In this document: positions 9,186-18,697 of the stretch, piece by piece
How positions within the stretch are numbered: position 1 is the stretch's first letter
Layout: each line of letters starts with the position of its first letter
Source: Cryobacterium aureum
GTDB taxonomy: Bacteria > Actinomycetota > Actinomycetes > Actinomycetales > Microbacteriaceae
Assembly (NCBI RefSeq): GCF_002954245.1
Contig: NZ_PPTG01000048.1
Coordinates: 434,001 to 498,000, forward strand
DNA length: 64,000 nucleotides
Direction: 5' to 3'
The notes under the pieces: generated by a model
What the model was told of the DNA's origin: nothing
Database searches by the model: none
Seen by the model: the letters and a program-made list of their open reading frames with translations, nothing else
Position numbers and translations under genes: made by a program

Positions 9186-11480
9186 ATGAATACCGTTCAC
9201 CCCGCAGGCAGCGCTGACCACAGGGTCGAAGACGATTCTCAGCCCCCGGTCGCGCCGTTGGGGGGTCCTAGCGCCCCCGACGGCTCCAGTCCATCGCTGT
9301 CGGTTGAGGTGCTCAACGAGAGATTGCGCGACCAGCAGTTTTATACTCGATCCCTGATCGAGTCAAGCATTGATGCGCTCATGACGACCGATACCAAGGG
9401 CGTTATTACCGACGTCAATCAGCAGATGCTAGCCCTGACCGGGCGCACGCGTGACGAACTCATCGGTGCTCCGTGCCGCAATTTCTTCACCGATCCGACG
9501 CGGGCCGACACTGTCATCGCCCGAGTCTTGAAGGAGAACCGGATCACCGATTACGAGCTGACGGTGCGATCCTTTGACGGTACGGAAACCGTCGTGTCGT
9601 ACAACGCGGCCACTCTGCGGGATCGTGAGCGCAGAGTGCAGGGTGTTTTCGCGGCAGCCAGAGACGTGACCGAGAGCAAACGGCTCGAGCGGGCCCTCCT
9701 CGAGAAGAATTTCGACATGGTGCAGGCGAATGTTGCCCGCGCCGAGTTTCTGACTCGCGCGAAGGTTGAGGTCCTGAGACCGCTGCAGGCGATCGTCTCC
9801 ACAGCCAAGGCGCTGAGCCGTGGGGCCGACGGTACGCTGCAAGAGGCGCAGCAGAGCCGGGTCGACGGCATCTGCGCTGACACGGCCAGCCTGCTGTCCT
9901 TACTTACGGAACTCATCAGCATGTCGACGGTGGAAACCGGCAACGTCGACTTCATCTATGAGCTCGTCGACGTGCACAACCTTCTGGTCACCAGCGTCGC
10001 GCTGGTCGACCAGAGCGGCGACCCCGCAGTTTCGGTCGCTGTCAATGGTGCTGAGCACCTGCGTGACTTTCCACTCGACACCGAAACCACCGGTCAAATC
10101 CTGGCGGTCCTGCTGGGCAATGCCGTTGCAGCTAGCAAGGGCAAGGGCGTATCCGTGCAGGCGCGGGTCGTGCCGCGCAGTTCCGTCGGCGACCTCGACG
10201 GCCATCGCCAGCACTGGTCGGCGCCTCTGCCGAAGTCGAGTTATGAGGAGTTCCTGGAAATTCGAGTGACGCACTCCGGTGCCGGGATCTCTGAGGGAGA
10301 TCTGCCTTCCCTCTTTCTTCCCCTGCGACACGGCGAATTCGACGCCGCATGGAAGTCAAGCGGCAACGGCGTGGGCTTGGCCATGGTGAAATTGCTGGCC
10401 GAGCTGCAACAGGGCACGGTCGGCGTGGAGGGTGCCCTGAACGAGGGTGCAACCTTCGGCGTCTGGTTACCGCGCCGTGACCTGTCCGCAGCATCGGCCC
10501 CACCGTCACGAACGTCACAAAGCAGCACTCGGCGAGCGGAGGTCCGCGCGGAAGACTCCAATGAATTCGAATCAGTACAGACCGGCTCTGACGCCTCACC
10601 TGAGCCCGAGGGCGAGAATGGGGACGCTCTGCTGCAGCCTGCCACGCAGGAACTGATCGTGGCGACCAGTGCTGACTCGAGTGTTGCCCTTCAGGGCCTC
10701 GCTGAGGCAGTCGCGGGTTTTACTGCCCCGAGCGGAAGCTCGACGGCTTTGGTGGTTGAGGACGACGCCAAATCCGCCAAGCTCCTTCGGGTGCTCCTCG
10801 AGGCAGAAGGCTTCCAGGTGATTACAGCGCCGAGCGGCGAGGAAGCGCTCGATCTCGCACAGAGAGTGCCGCTGAGCCTGATCACCCTCGACGTACAACT
10901 GCCGGGAATGGACGGTTGGAAGTTTCTCCTGAAGCTCCACGATTCTCCGGAACTGGCCTCCATCCCCGTCGTGGTCATCGCCGGATTGGCCGACATGAGT
11001 ATGGCATTGAGTCGCGGCGCCGCGGCTGTGCTCGAAAAGCCCCTGCAGCGGGCCGAATTGCAGAACTCGCTCACCCTGCTGGGGTTACGCCCTGACCGGG
11101 CGCACACCCGGTGCATCCTCATCGTCGATGAAGATCGCCAAACCGTCGACCGGGTCGCTTCGTACCTGGAAGAGCCGGCCTACCGCGTCGAATCCTCGGC
11201 GTCGGGCGAGGCCGCCATCTTCGATGCGCTCACGTTGACGCCCGACCTGATTCTGATCAATCTCATGATGGAGCACCTCGGCGGGTTCAAGATTGTGCGG
11301 GCGCTGCAGGACCACGCCAGTACTCAGCACATTCCGGTGCTGGTCCTGTCGGCCCGAAAGATTACCGAGGAGGAACAGGACATGATCGACAGCGACCCGG
11401 CCCAGCCCGCCGTGGCAATGAACAAACCGGACTTCAATCGGGACGCGCTCCTGGCAGAGATCAAGCGGGCTCTCGACTGA
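9186..11480 (+). CDS. PAS-containing hybrid histidine kinase-like protein with degenerate phospho-transfer sites
   Basis: 764 residues: a PAS sensor domain (~55-165), a DHp-like helix pair (~185-250), an HATPase_c-like domain (~300-430), a low-complexity linker, then two receiver domains (~520-635 and ~643-764). The DHp site usually reading S-H-E-x-x-x-P-L reads K-V-E-V-L-R-P-L, so the phospho-His is Val194. The G1 box, usually D-x-G-x-G, reads H-S-G-A-G (363-367). Receiver 1 keeps Asp569 and the L-E-K-P lysine motif; receiver 2 has Asn692 in place of Asp. There are no membrane helices. It may be a pseudokinase scaffold, or receiver 1 may be phosphorylated by another kinase. The ATG at 9186 has GGAGAG upstream; a GTG at 9150 is an alternative start. 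Confidence 0.85.
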   Translation: MNTVHPAGSADHRVEDDSQPPVAPLGGPSAPDGSSPSLSVEVLNERLRDQQFYTRSLIESSIDALMTTDTKGVITDVNQQMLALTGRTRDELIGAPCRNFFTDPTRADTVIARVLKENRITDYELTVRSFDGTETVVSYNAATLRDRERRVQGVFAAARDVTESKRLERALLEKNFDMVQANVARAEFLTRAKVEVLRPLQAIVSTAKALSRGADGTLQEAQQSRVDGICADTASLLSLLTELISMSTVETGNVDFIYELVDVHNLLVTSVALVDQSGDPAVSVAVNGAEHLRDFPLDTETTGQILAVLLGNAVAASKGKGVSVQARVVPRSSVGDLDGHRQHWSAPLPKSSYEEFLEIRVTHSGAGISEGDLPSLFLPLRHGEFDAAWKSSGNGVGLAMVKLLAELQQGTVGVEGALNEGATFGVWLPRRDLSAASAPPSRTSQSSTRRAEVRAEDSNEFESVQTGSDASPEPEGENGDALLQPATQELIVATSADSSVALQGLAEAVAGFTAPSGSSTALVVEDDAKSAKLLRVLLEAEGFQVITAPSGEEALDLAQRVPLSLITLDVQLPGMDGWKFLLKLHDSPELASIPVVVIAGLADMSMALSRGAAAVLEKPLQRAELQNSLTLLGLRPDRAHTRCILIVDEDRQTVDRVASYLEEPAYRVESSASGEAAIFDALTLTPDLILINLMMEHLGGFKIVRALQDHASTQHIPVLVLSARKITEEEQDMIDSDPAQPAVAMNKPDFNRDALLAEIKRALD

Positions 11481-11516
11481 GCGGATGCTCCCGGTGCCCT
11501 CGGCAGACGCAACAGA

Positions 11517-11522
11517 TAGTCT
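11517..11522 (+). promoter_or_regulatory. -10 box of coaE (leaderless)
   Basis: TAGTCT is followed by six bases and then the ATG at 11529. Confidence 0.62.
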
Positions 11523-11528
11523 GGCGGG

Positions 11529-12176
11529 ATGTATCTGATTGGACTGACCGGCGGAATCGCCTCGGGTAAGAGCACCGTGGCGCAGCGGCTCGCTGAGCTG
11601 GGTGCCGTCGTGATCGACGCCGACCGTCTCGCCCGCGAGGTCGTGGAACCCGGCACGCCGGCACTGGCAGCGATCGCTAAAGAATTCGGCGCCGACCTGC
11701 TGCAGCCCGACGGCAATCTGAACCGGCCGGCGCTTGGCGCCATTATCTTCACCGACCCGGTGCGGCGGGAGCGGCTGAACGCCATCACGCATCCGGCCGT
11801 GCGGCAACTCACTCGCGATCGGGTGGCCGCAGCCGCTGCGGCTGACCCGCACGCCATCGTCGTCTACGACGTTCCGCTGCTGGCCGAAGCCAAGGCCGGC
11901 GGCCTGGTCACCTTTGATCTGATCGTTGTGGTGCAAGCGGATGCTGACACCAGAATCCAGCGCATGGTAGACCTGCGCGGACTGACCCGCGAGGAAGCGA
12001 CGCACCGCATCTCATCTCAGGCCAGTGACGCAGAACGTCTGGCCCTGGCAGACGTCGTGATCGACAACACGGGCGGCCTCGACGCGACCCTGCTTCAGGT
12101 TGACGCGCTCTGGGAGCGGGTGCGCACTGCCGAAACCGATCTGGGCAGGGTGAGCGACGGCATCCGCTCGCCGTGA
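11529..12176 (+). CDS. coaE: Dephospho-CoA kinase
   Basis: A 215-residue enzyme that phosphorylates the 3'-OH of dephospho-CoA, the last step of CoA synthesis. The P-loop G-G-I-A-S-G-K-S-T is at residues 8-16, followed by the family's D-A-D-R-L-A-R-E-V segment and the T-H-P-A-V-R helix. The length suits a stand-alone CoaE without the long C-terminal extension found in mycobacteria. It sits between the hybrid sensor and uvrB, close to rpsA, a common actinobacterial neighbourhood. Confidence 0.95.
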   Translation: MYLIGLTGGIASGKSTVAQRLAELGAVVIDADRLAREVVEPGTPALAAIAKEFGADLLQPDGNLNRPALGAIIFTDPVRRERLNAITHPAVRQLTRDRVAAAAAADPHAIVVYDVPLLAEAKAGGLVTFDLIVVVQADADTRIQRMVDLRGLTREEATHRISSQASDAERLALADVVIDNTGGLDATLLQVDALWERVRTAETDLGRVSDGIRSP

Positions 12177-12211
12177 TCGACCGCGCAAAGCTGAGTGTCA
12201 GACCCTCTTTG

Positions 12212-12217
12212 TAGAAT
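12212..12217 (+). promoter_or_regulatory. -10 box of uvrB (leaderless)
   Basis: TAGAAT, six bases (AGGAGC), then the ATG at 12224. The six bases include AGGAG, which is too close to the ATG to act as a standard ribosome site. No LexA-box palindrome was seen upstream. Confidence 0.62.
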
Positions 12218-12223
12218 AGGAGC

Positions 12224-14287
12224 ATGGAACCCACGCGCTCTGTGAACCCGTTTGAAGTGGTCAGTGAGTACACGCCGAGCGGCGACCAGCCCACGGCGAT
12301 CGCCGATCTGACTGCCCGCATCAACGCCGGTGAAACCGACATCGTGCTGCTCGGTGCCACCGGCACCGGCAAGTCCGCGACCACGGCGTGGCTGATCGAG
12401 CAGGTGCAACGGCCGACGCTCGTGCTGGCCCACAACAAAACCCTGGCAGCCCAGCTGGTTAACGAATTTCGCGACCTCATGCCGAACAATGCGGTCGAAT
12501 ACTTCGTCTCGTATTACGACTACTACCAGCCGGAGGCGTACGTTCCGCAAACCGACACCTTCATTGAGAAGGACTCCTCGATCAACGAGGAGGTCGAACG
12601 GCTGCGGCATTCCACGACCAACTCCCTGCTGAGCAGACGCGACGTCATCGTGGTATCGACGGTGTCGTGCATCTACGGGCTCGGCACGCCCCAGGGGTAC
12701 CTCGATGCCATGATCGCACTGCAAGTCGGTCAGAAGGTCAGCCGCGACTGGTTGGTGCGCAAATTTGTAGCCATGCAATACAAGCGCAACGATGTCGATT
12801 TCTCCCGCGGGAATTTTCGGGTTCGCGGCGACACGATCGAGATCATCCCCATGTACGAAGAGCTCGCCATTCGTATCGAGATGTTCGGCGACGAGATCGA
12901 AGGGCTGTACAGTCTGCATCCGCTCACCGGCGACATCGTCAAGAAACTTGACGCAGTATCGGTCTTTCCCGGCTCACACTACGTTGCGAGTGACGACGTC
13001 ATGCGCCGGGCGATCGGTACGATCGAGATCGAGCTGGCCGAGCGCCTCGAGGTGCTCGAACGTGAAGGCAAACTGCTGGAAGCCCAGCGACTGCGCATGC
13101 GCACCACCTTCGACCTCGAGATGATGGAGCAGATCGGATTCTGCTCCGGCATCGAGAACTACTCCCGGCACATCGACGCGCGGGAACCGGGGGAGGCCCC
13201 GCACTGCCTGCTCGACTATTTTCCCGATGACTTTCTCATGGTCATCGACGAATCACACGTGACCGTACCGCAGATCGGTGCCATGTATGAGGGCGACTCC
13301 TCGCGCAAGCGCACCCTCGTCGACCACGGCTTTCGGCTGCCCAGCGCGCTCGACAACCGGCCGCTCAAGTTCAACGAGTTCAAGAACCGGGTCGGCCAGA
13401 CCGTGTACCTCTCGGCCACGCCCGGTAAGTATGAGATGGGCATCGCCGACGGCATCGTCGAACAGATCATTCGCCCGACCGGCCTGATCGACCCGCAGAT
13501 CATCGTCAAGCCGAGCGCCGGGCAGATCGACGACCTGCTCGAAGAGATCAAGAAGCGCACCGAACGCAACGAACGCGTTCTCGTCACGACGCTCACCAAG
13601 AAGATGGCCGAGAACCTCACCGACTTTCTCACCGAGGCCGGGGTGCGGGTGCGTTACCTGCACTCCGACGTCGACACCCTCCGCCGAGTTGAGCTGCTCA
13701 CCGAGCTGCGTGCCGGCATCTACGACGTGCTCGTCGGCATCAACCTGCTGCGTGAGGGCCTCGACCTGCCCGAGGTGTCCCTCGTCGCCATCCTTGATGC
13801 CGACAAGGAAGGCTTCCTGCGCTCCGCGACGTCCCTCATTCAGACCATCGGGCGCGCCGCCCGCAACGTGTCCGGTGAGGTGCACATGTACGCCGACCGG
13901 CTCACAGCCTCGATGGAGAAGGCGATCGACGAGACCGACCGTCGCCGCGAGAAGCAGGTCGCCTACAACACGCTGCACGGCATCGACCCGACCCCGCTGC
14001 GCAAACGCATCGGCGACATCACCGAGGCGCTCGCCCGCGAAGAGGCCGACACCGCCGAACTTCTGGCCGGCCGTGACGCCCGGCGCAAGGGTTCCACCCC
14101 CAACCGTCGGGTCGGCCTGGCTGCAAACGGCGCCAACGACCTTGAGTCGATCATCGCCGACCTCAACTCGCAGATGCTCGAGGCTGCCGGGGAGCTCAAG
14201 TTCGAGCTCGCCGCCCGCCTGCGCGATGAGCTCTCCGAGCTCAAGCGTGAACTCCGGCAGATGGAGAAGGCCGGCCACCTGCAGTAG
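12224..14287 (+). CDS. uvrB: Excinuclease ABC subunit B
   Basis: 687 residues, the damage-verification helicase of nucleotide excision repair. It shows the UvrB start S-G-D-Q-P-T-A-I, the P-loop G-A-T-G-T-G-K-S (~44-51), the beta-hairpin region with [10 protein letters not shown], helicase motifs up to Q-T-I-G-R-A-A-R-N, and a C-terminal UVR domain (~645-682) for contact with UvrC. It works with uvrA and uvrC in this window; the padR/ABC cassette separates it from them. Confidence 0.97.
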   Translation: MEPTRSVNPFEVVSEYTPSGDQPTAIADLTARINAGETDIVLLGATGTGKSATTAWLIEQVQRPTLVLAHNKTLAAQLVNEFRDLMPNNAVEYFVSYYDYYQPEAYVPQTDTFIEKDSSINEEVERLRHSTTNSLLSRRDVIVVSTVSCIYGLGTPQGYLDAMIALQVGQKVSRDWLVRKFVAMQYKRNDVDFSRGNFRVRGDTIEIIPMYEELAIRIEMFGDEIEGLYSLHPLTGDIVKKLDAVSVFPGSHYVASDDVMRRAIGTIEIELAERLEVLEREGKLLEAQRLRMRTTFDLEMMEQIGFCSGIENYSRHIDAREPGEAPHCLLDYFPDDFLMVIDESHVTVPQIGAMYEGDSSRKRTLVDHGFRLPSALDNRPLKFNEFKNRVGQTVYLSATPGKYEMGIADGIVEQIIRPTGLIDPQIIVKPSAGQIDDLLEEIKKRTERNERVLVTTLTKKMAENLTDFLTEAGVRVRYLHSDVDTLRRVELLTELRAGIYDVLVGINLLREGLDLPEVSLVAILDADKEGFLRSATSLIQTIGRAARNVSGEVHMYADRLTASMEKAIDETDRRREKQVAYNTLHGIDPTPLRKRIGDITEALAREEADTAELLAGRDARRKGSTPNRRVGLAANGANDLESIIADLNSQMLEAAGELKFELAARLRDELSELKRELRQMEKAGHLQ

Positions 14288-14304
14288 CCGCGCCCGCGCC
14301 CGTC

Positions 14305-14376
14305 GCGGCACTCGTTCGCTCTCGCGGCACTCGGTGCAACGAGTGCCGCCATCTCTAACGAGTGCCACGAGAGCGG
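14305..14376. repeat. Nested inverted repeats between uvrB and the ABC permease
   Basis: GCGGCACTCG occurs at 14305-14314 and again at 14324-14333. The second copy pairs perfectly with CGAGTGCCGC (14340-14349) across a 6-base loop, and a further CGAGTGCC lies at 14359-14366. Flanking CTCTCG and CGAGAG can pair outside. It lies between convergent genes and may be a bidirectional terminator, although no T tract follows. Confidence 0.65.
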
Positions 14377-14391
14377 ATGCCCCGACCCGGC

Positions 14392-17232
14392 TCAGTCGAA
14401 CATCGCCCGGTTGCTGAACCGGGTGCGGTTTCCGTCGGCCGTGAGGGCACCGCCGACCGCCACGAGCGCTGGCAGCGCCACCACGATCAGAGCGAGCTGC
14501 AGCCACGGCGGCGTGAACGGCAGCAGCGAGTGCCCAGCGGTGTCCCGGGTCAGCGACAGCGCGAGCGACGGCACCAGTCCGAGCAGCACCCCAATCACGC
14601 TGCCGAGGCCCACGATCACGACGGCCTGCCAGAACCCGAAGGCCCGGCGTACCCGAGGGGACGCCCCGAGTGAGGTGAGCACGGCATTGTCGCGGTGTCC
14701 GTCGGCGCGGGCGAGTCCGATCGTGATCGACGCTGTGACCAAGGCGATGATGGCCGTGAGACCCAGCAGGGCCCAGGTCCACGACGCTCCATAAGTCTGT
14801 GGGCCTGATTCGCTGATGAGGGAAAAATTCGGTGAAATCGCGGCGAGGGCACCCTTCGCGTGGTCGAATTCGGCTTGGGTCGGCGCCGCGCCAATACTGC
14901 TGACGACCATCGACGGCCTGTACTCCAGGTTTGCAGCGTCGGCAGTGGAAGCCAGCATGAAAACGGCGTAGGGCAGCGGATGCTCCGGCTCCTGAACGCT
15001 AGCCGCCAACGTGACACTGCGCGCCGGCTCGAGAGTCGAGTTGGACTCCGTGACCCAGTCAATCTGAATGTTGTCATCGACCAGGTACTGCGCGTAGGTT
15101 GCGACGGCCCCGCCGGCGGCGAGCGTCGCCCGTGACTCGTCCGAGACGGGCTCGCCGAGAATTGCGGTGAAGTCCGCCAGGTCGCCAACCCAGATGTGGT
15201 CGTTTGTGCTCGACATCATGAATGTGTCGAGGTAAAAGGGCGTGGGGCAGCGGATATCGGTGCGGTTTTCCGCCTCCGGACTCGAGCCGAGCCGACTCGC
15301 ATCGCTCGGACAGACCGTGTCGGGGTCGAGCCGCGGTAACGCGAAGGTCGGCTCAGCAGCGCTGCTGGTGTCCGTCTCCCCGAATCCCATTGGTGGGTCC
15401 TCGGTGCTGCTCAAGAGTCGGGCCTGGGCGCTCGGAAAGCTGCTTTCGACGGCGGCAACGACTTCGGGGCCGGTGGTTTGCAACACGTAGCCGTACGGTG
15501 GCTCATCGAGGTAGGTACTCAGACTCACCGACGCTGTGTCGAGCGGGGCACCGAAAACGTAGTTCTTGGTCGAATTCAGCTGGAACGTCGCCACGAGACT
15601 CATCGCGAACGTCGCGACGAAGACGCAGCTCATGATCGCGGCAATGGCTGGAACGCTGCGCCCCGGATTGCGGGCTACGTCCCTCGTTGCCAAGCGGGCA
15701 CCCGGGCCAACACGCGAGGCGACGCGGGCTGCCCAGCGCAGAATCAGGGGCGCTACGAACACGGCGCCGATTTGCATGATCACCGGGCCGCCGACGATGA
15801 GCCAAATTCCGAGGGTCGCCAGGCCAGGGCGATAGATCGGCACGTAGGCGGCGAGCTCGATCAGTCCACCGGCGACGGCGATGACCGCACCGATGGCGAG
15901 CAGAACAAGCCCGGCCAGCGGGCGGCGACGAGTTGTTCGCGGCGGACGCTGGGCACCGCGAAGGGCCGCCAAAACGTCGATCCGGCCGGCTGCCCGGGCA
16001 GGAACCGCGGCAGCACACCAGCCAGCGAGTACGGCGAAGGCCGCGATGACTAGAAGCGACACCAGATCGAGGTGAAACCCCGGATACCGGGCCGCGCTTC
16101 CATTCGCCGAAATCTGCATGAAGATCCACGCACCGGCCAGGCCGAGCACCGTTCCCAGGGCCGCCCCGAGAGCGCCGAGAATGACGCCACCGAAGGACAT
16201 CACACGAAACAGCATCCGTTTGTCGCCGCCGACGCTGGCGAGGGTCGCCAGGGTGCGCTGCTGGGTGCGGGCGCCGACGGTGAAGGCGGCCCCAGCCAAC
16301 AGGGCGACCTCGAACAGGGCGAATCCGCCGAGCAGGGCGACGAACAGATTCTGAAAGCTGCTAGAGGAACCGCCCGACGCGTAGCTGTAACTGCCGATCG
16401 GCGGCGGGTCCAGCAGCACCGTACGCGACAGCACGGTCGCTCCGCGGGGGTTGAGATCCCCGATCTGGCTCCAGGTGAGCGGGGTGTTGGGCAAGTACCA
16501 CTCGGTCTGTAGGTCAGCATCGTCGGGCATGACGCCGTCGAAGACGCCGGGCATCCCATAGAAGGCGACCGCAGCGTCGTCAAGACTCGCGGTGCGAATC
16601 GTGCCGGAAATGGTGAACGATTCGGCGGTGGGCGCCGCGAACGTGGCCGTCGACCCGATCTGGGCCCCGAGTCGTTCGAGGGCGGCTGCGGTGACCATGA
16701 TCTCGTGGTCAGTGCTCGGCGCCGAGCCGGCCGTCACATCCCATTTTCCGGCGAAGGACGGGTCCCAGGGCTGCCCTTGCACGGCCGTAAACGACCCGAG
16801 CCCGTCTTTCGTCTCCACCACCACAGCCGTCGATCGAATGGAAAGCAAACGAGTGTCGGCGGGGAAAAGCGATGCGGTCGTGACGGGCGTCGGCTCGATG
16901 GACTGCGCGGCATCGGCACGGGCCGCATCGTCGCTGTAGCCCCAGTGCCCCTCGTTCAGCGGGTCTTGGGTGAACTTCGGGTCGGGTGCTGCGGCGATCA
17001 GGACACGCGCCTCAGTCGACCCAAGTTCGAGTACAACGCGCTCAGCGGGCGTCGCGACATTGCTCGCGGTCACCGTCGTGATTCCCACCATCCCCAGCAC
17101 CGGAATCGCCACGAGCAGCGCGATCAGCGCACTGCGGCCTCGGGACTGCCCAGCCATGCGCCGAGCAATCCGAAACGCAATGCGCGTGGATCCCGGGCGC
17201 CCGCCAGCGAGCGAACTCGGCTCAACGCTCAT
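14392..17232 (-). CDS. ABC transporter permease, FtsX/MacB type
   Basis: 946 residues with an N-terminal membrane helix (~36-56), a large extracytoplasmic domain, an FtsX core (~300-425, with A-R-T-Q-Q-R-T-L-A-T-L then a membrane pair), a second large loop, and a C-terminal FtsX core (~810-935). This double layout fits exporters of peptides, lipids or antibiotics that work with a MacB-like ATPase; the substrate is unknown. The start is the ATG at 17232, whose ATGA overlaps the stop of the ATPase gene, so the two are translationally coupled. The frame is open much further upstream, but that stretch is antisense-like ATPase sequence. Confidence 0.88.
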   Translation of the reverse strand: MSVEPSSLAGGRPGSTRIAFRIARRMAGQSRGRSALIALLVAIPVLGMVGITTVTASNVATPAERVVLELGSTEARVLIAAAPDPKFTQDPLNEGHWGYSDDAARADAAQSIEPTPVTTASLFPADTRLLSIRSTAVVVETKDGLGSFTAVQGQPWDPSFAGKWDVTAGSAPSTDHEIMVTAAALERLGAQIGSTATFAAPTAESFTISGTIRTASLDDAAVAFYGMPGVFDGVMPDDADLQTEWYLPNTPLTWSQIGDLNPRGATVLSRTVLLDPPPIGSYSYASGGSSSSFQNLFVALLGGFALFEVALLAGAAFTVGARTQQRTLATLASVGGDKRMLFRVMSFGGVILGALGAALGTVLGLAGAWIFMQISANGSAARYPGFHLDLVSLLVIAAFAVLAGWCAAAVPARAAGRIDVLAALRGAQRPPRTTRRRPLAGLVLLAIGAVIAVAGGLIELAAYVPIYRPGLATLGIWLIVGGPVIMQIGAVFVAPLILRWAARVASRVGPGARLATRDVARNPGRSVPAIAAIMSCVFVATFAMSLVATFQLNSTKNYVFGAPLDTASVSLSTYLDEPPYGYVLQTTGPEVVAAVESSFPSAQARLLSSTEDPPMGFGETDTSSAAEPTFALPRLDPDTVCPSDASRLGSSPEAENRTDIRCPTPFYLDTFMMSSTNDHIWVGDLADFTAILGEPVSDESRATLAAGGAVATYAQYLVDDNIQIDWVTESNSTLEPARSVTLAASVQEPEHPLPYAVFMLASTADAANLEYRPSMVVSSIGAAPTQAEFDHAKGALAAISPNFSLISESGPQTYGASWTWALLGLTAIIALVTASITIGLARADGHRDNAVLTSLGASPRVRRAFGFWQAVVIVGLGSVIGVLLGLVPSLALSLTRDTAGHSLLPFTPPWLQLALIVVALPALVAVGGALTADGNRTRFSNRAMFD

Positions 17233-17957
17233 GCCGGCAGCCCGCTCAGCAGGCTCGACACAGCGGATGCCCGCGACTCGTCCACGATCCGCCCGTCCCG
17301 CAGAAAGACAATTCGATCCGCCCACGCCGCGTGTCGGGCATCGTGGGTGACCAAGATGCCGCCGGCACCGGCGTCGACTCGGGAGCGGAGCATCCGCAAG
17401 ACGAGCTCGCCGGTCGTGCTGTCGAGGGCGCCGGTGGGCTCGTCGGCGAGGATCAAGGACCGGCCGCCGACCACGGCGCGGGCGATCGCCACGCGCTGCT
17501 GTTGGCCGCCGGACAAATCCGAGGGAAAATGATTCGCCCGGTCGCCGAGTTCGACCACGTTGAGGGCATCGAGGGCTGGCCGATGCGCCTTCTTTGACGT
17601 CCACCCGTCAAGTTCGAGTGGCAGGCTCACGTTTTCGAGCGCGGTCAGCGAGGGAATCAGGTTGAAATCCTGAAACACGAAGCCGAGGCTGCGTCGCCGC
17701 AGAGTCGCGAGTTCGCGCGCCGAAAGCTGGCTGAGCCAGTGTCCCTCCACGATGACTTCGCCGGACGTCGGCGGCGTGAGTCCGCCGGCCACGGTGAGCA
17801 GGGTCGACTTTCCCGAACCGGATGCCCCCATCACCGCCACGAGTTCGCCGCGCCTCACCGACAGGTCAACTCCCGCAAGCGCCGTGATCGCGGTCTCGCC
17901 GCGACCGTACTGCATCGACACGCCGTCGAGCTCTAGGAGAAGGTCCGAGCCGGTCAT
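17229..17957 (-). CDS. ABC transporter ATP-binding protein (MacB/LolD type)
   Basis: A 242-residue ATPase with Walker A G-A-S-G-S-G-K-S-T, the Q-loop in F-V-F-Q-D-F-N, signature L-S-G-G-Q-Q-Q-R-V, Walker B L-I-L-A-D-E-P-T-G-A-L-D and the H-loop in V-T-H-D. It powers the FtsX-type permease encoded next. It overlaps both neighbours through ATGA junctions: the PadR stop upstream and the permease start downstream. Confidence 0.93.
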   Translation of the reverse strand: MTGSDLLLELDGVSMQYGRGETAITALAGVDLSVRRGELVAVMGASGSGKSTLLTVAGGLTPPTSGEVIVEGHWLSQLSARELATLRRRSLGFVFQDFNLIPSLTALENVSLPLELDGWTSKKAHRPALDALNVVELGDRANHFPSDLSGGQQQRVAIARAVVGGRSLILADEPTGALDSTTGELVLRMLRSRVDAGAGGILVTHDARHAAWADRIVFLRDGRIVDESRASAVSSLLSGLPA

Positions 17958-18562
17958 GCGCTGGCCTGCACCGTCTTGGCCGGGCGGCCACGCTTGGGTA
18001 CCGCGGTGTTCAGCGGCAAGGGTTCCGCCAGGCCGGCCGACCGTGCCCGGGCCAGCCGGTGTTCCGAGTGATCCAGCCAGCGCGCCTCGGCCTCGGCCGC
18101 GAAAATGAGCAAGTCGATCACGAGCAACCAGGCCAGCTGCTCCGACGATTCCGGGTCTGCCGTCGCGTTCTTGGTGCGGGTCAGCTCCTGCAGGGTGCGC
18201 ATCGCCTGGGTGCGCTGCACCTGGATGACCTGGGCGATGTCGACTCCTGGCAGAGTTACTGCGATCGCGAGTTTGATGGCGAGCTCGTCACGGGTGGCCA
18301 TGGTGCGCACCACGGGGGAGCCGAGCCACTCGGCGACCTCCGCCCGGCCGGCCGTCGTTATCTCGACGTAGTTTTGACCGTCGGCGTCGATATCGGCCTT
18401 CTGCACCAGACCGTCGCGCTCGAGCCGGTCGAGGGTGTTGTAGATCTGGCCGACGTTGAGCGGCCAGGTCGACCCAGTTCGACGGTCGAACTCTGCCCGC
18501 AACTGGTAGCCGTAGCACGGCCCCTGGTTCAGGATGGCGAGCAGACTCTGGCGAACAGACAT
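17954..18562 (-). CDS. PadR-family transcriptional regulator
   Basis: 202 residues. The winged helix fills residues 1-85 (G-Y-Q-L-R-A-E-F and G-Q-I-Y-N-T-L-D-R-L-E-R-D-G-L-V), followed by a C-terminal helical dimerisation part and a basic tail. PadR proteins commonly repress an adjoining exporter and release it when they bind the exported compound. As first gene of the padR-ATPase-permease operon with palindromic DNA just upstream, it probably regulates its own operon. GGAGG precedes the ATG by five bases. Confidence 0.92.
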   Translation of the reverse strand: MSVRQSLLAILNQGPCYGYQLRAEFDRRTGSTWPLNVGQIYNTLDRLERDGLVQKADIDADGQNYVEITTAGRAEVAEWLGSPVVRTMATRDELAIKLAIAVTLPGVDIAQVIQVQRTQAMRTLQELTRTKNATADPESSEQLAWLLVIDLLIFAAEAEARWLDHSEHRLARARSAGLAEPLPLNTAVPKRGRPAKTVQASA

Positions 18563-18587
18563 ACGACCTCCGGCACATAAACGGCTA

Positions 18588-18611
18588 ATACGTATCGAGT
18601 ATATACATACT
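18588..18611. promoter_or_regulatory. Putative PadR operator
   Basis: The palindrome ATACGTAT (18588-18595) adjoins an inverted repeat AGTAT-4-ATACT (18598-18611). It lies 26-49 bases before the padR ATG, in an AT-rich patch that is unusual for this sequence and probably includes the padR -10 box. Confidence 0.5.
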
Positions 18612-18685
18612 CTGAAACGATATCGGGAGGTGTCGGTGTTCGCTCTCGGCGATGCTTGCTGTCATACGCTGTCAGTGGCGTTGCA

Positions 18686-18691
18686 TAGACT
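18686..18691 (+). promoter_or_regulatory. -10 box of uvrA (leaderless)
   Basis: TAGACT, six bases, then the GTG at 18698. No LexA-type SOS box was found between padR and uvrA. Confidence 0.62.
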
Positions 18692-18697
18692 CAATGA

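Noticed and set aside
13253-14782. Minus-strand frame opposite the 3' half of uvrB
   Set aside because: Antisense to conserved UvrB motifs, no family match, and it overlaps the end of the permease gene.
18612-18697. LexA/SOS box upstream of uvrA (also looked for before uvrB, 12177-12223)
   Set aside because: No TCGAAC-type inverted repeat could be found in either region.
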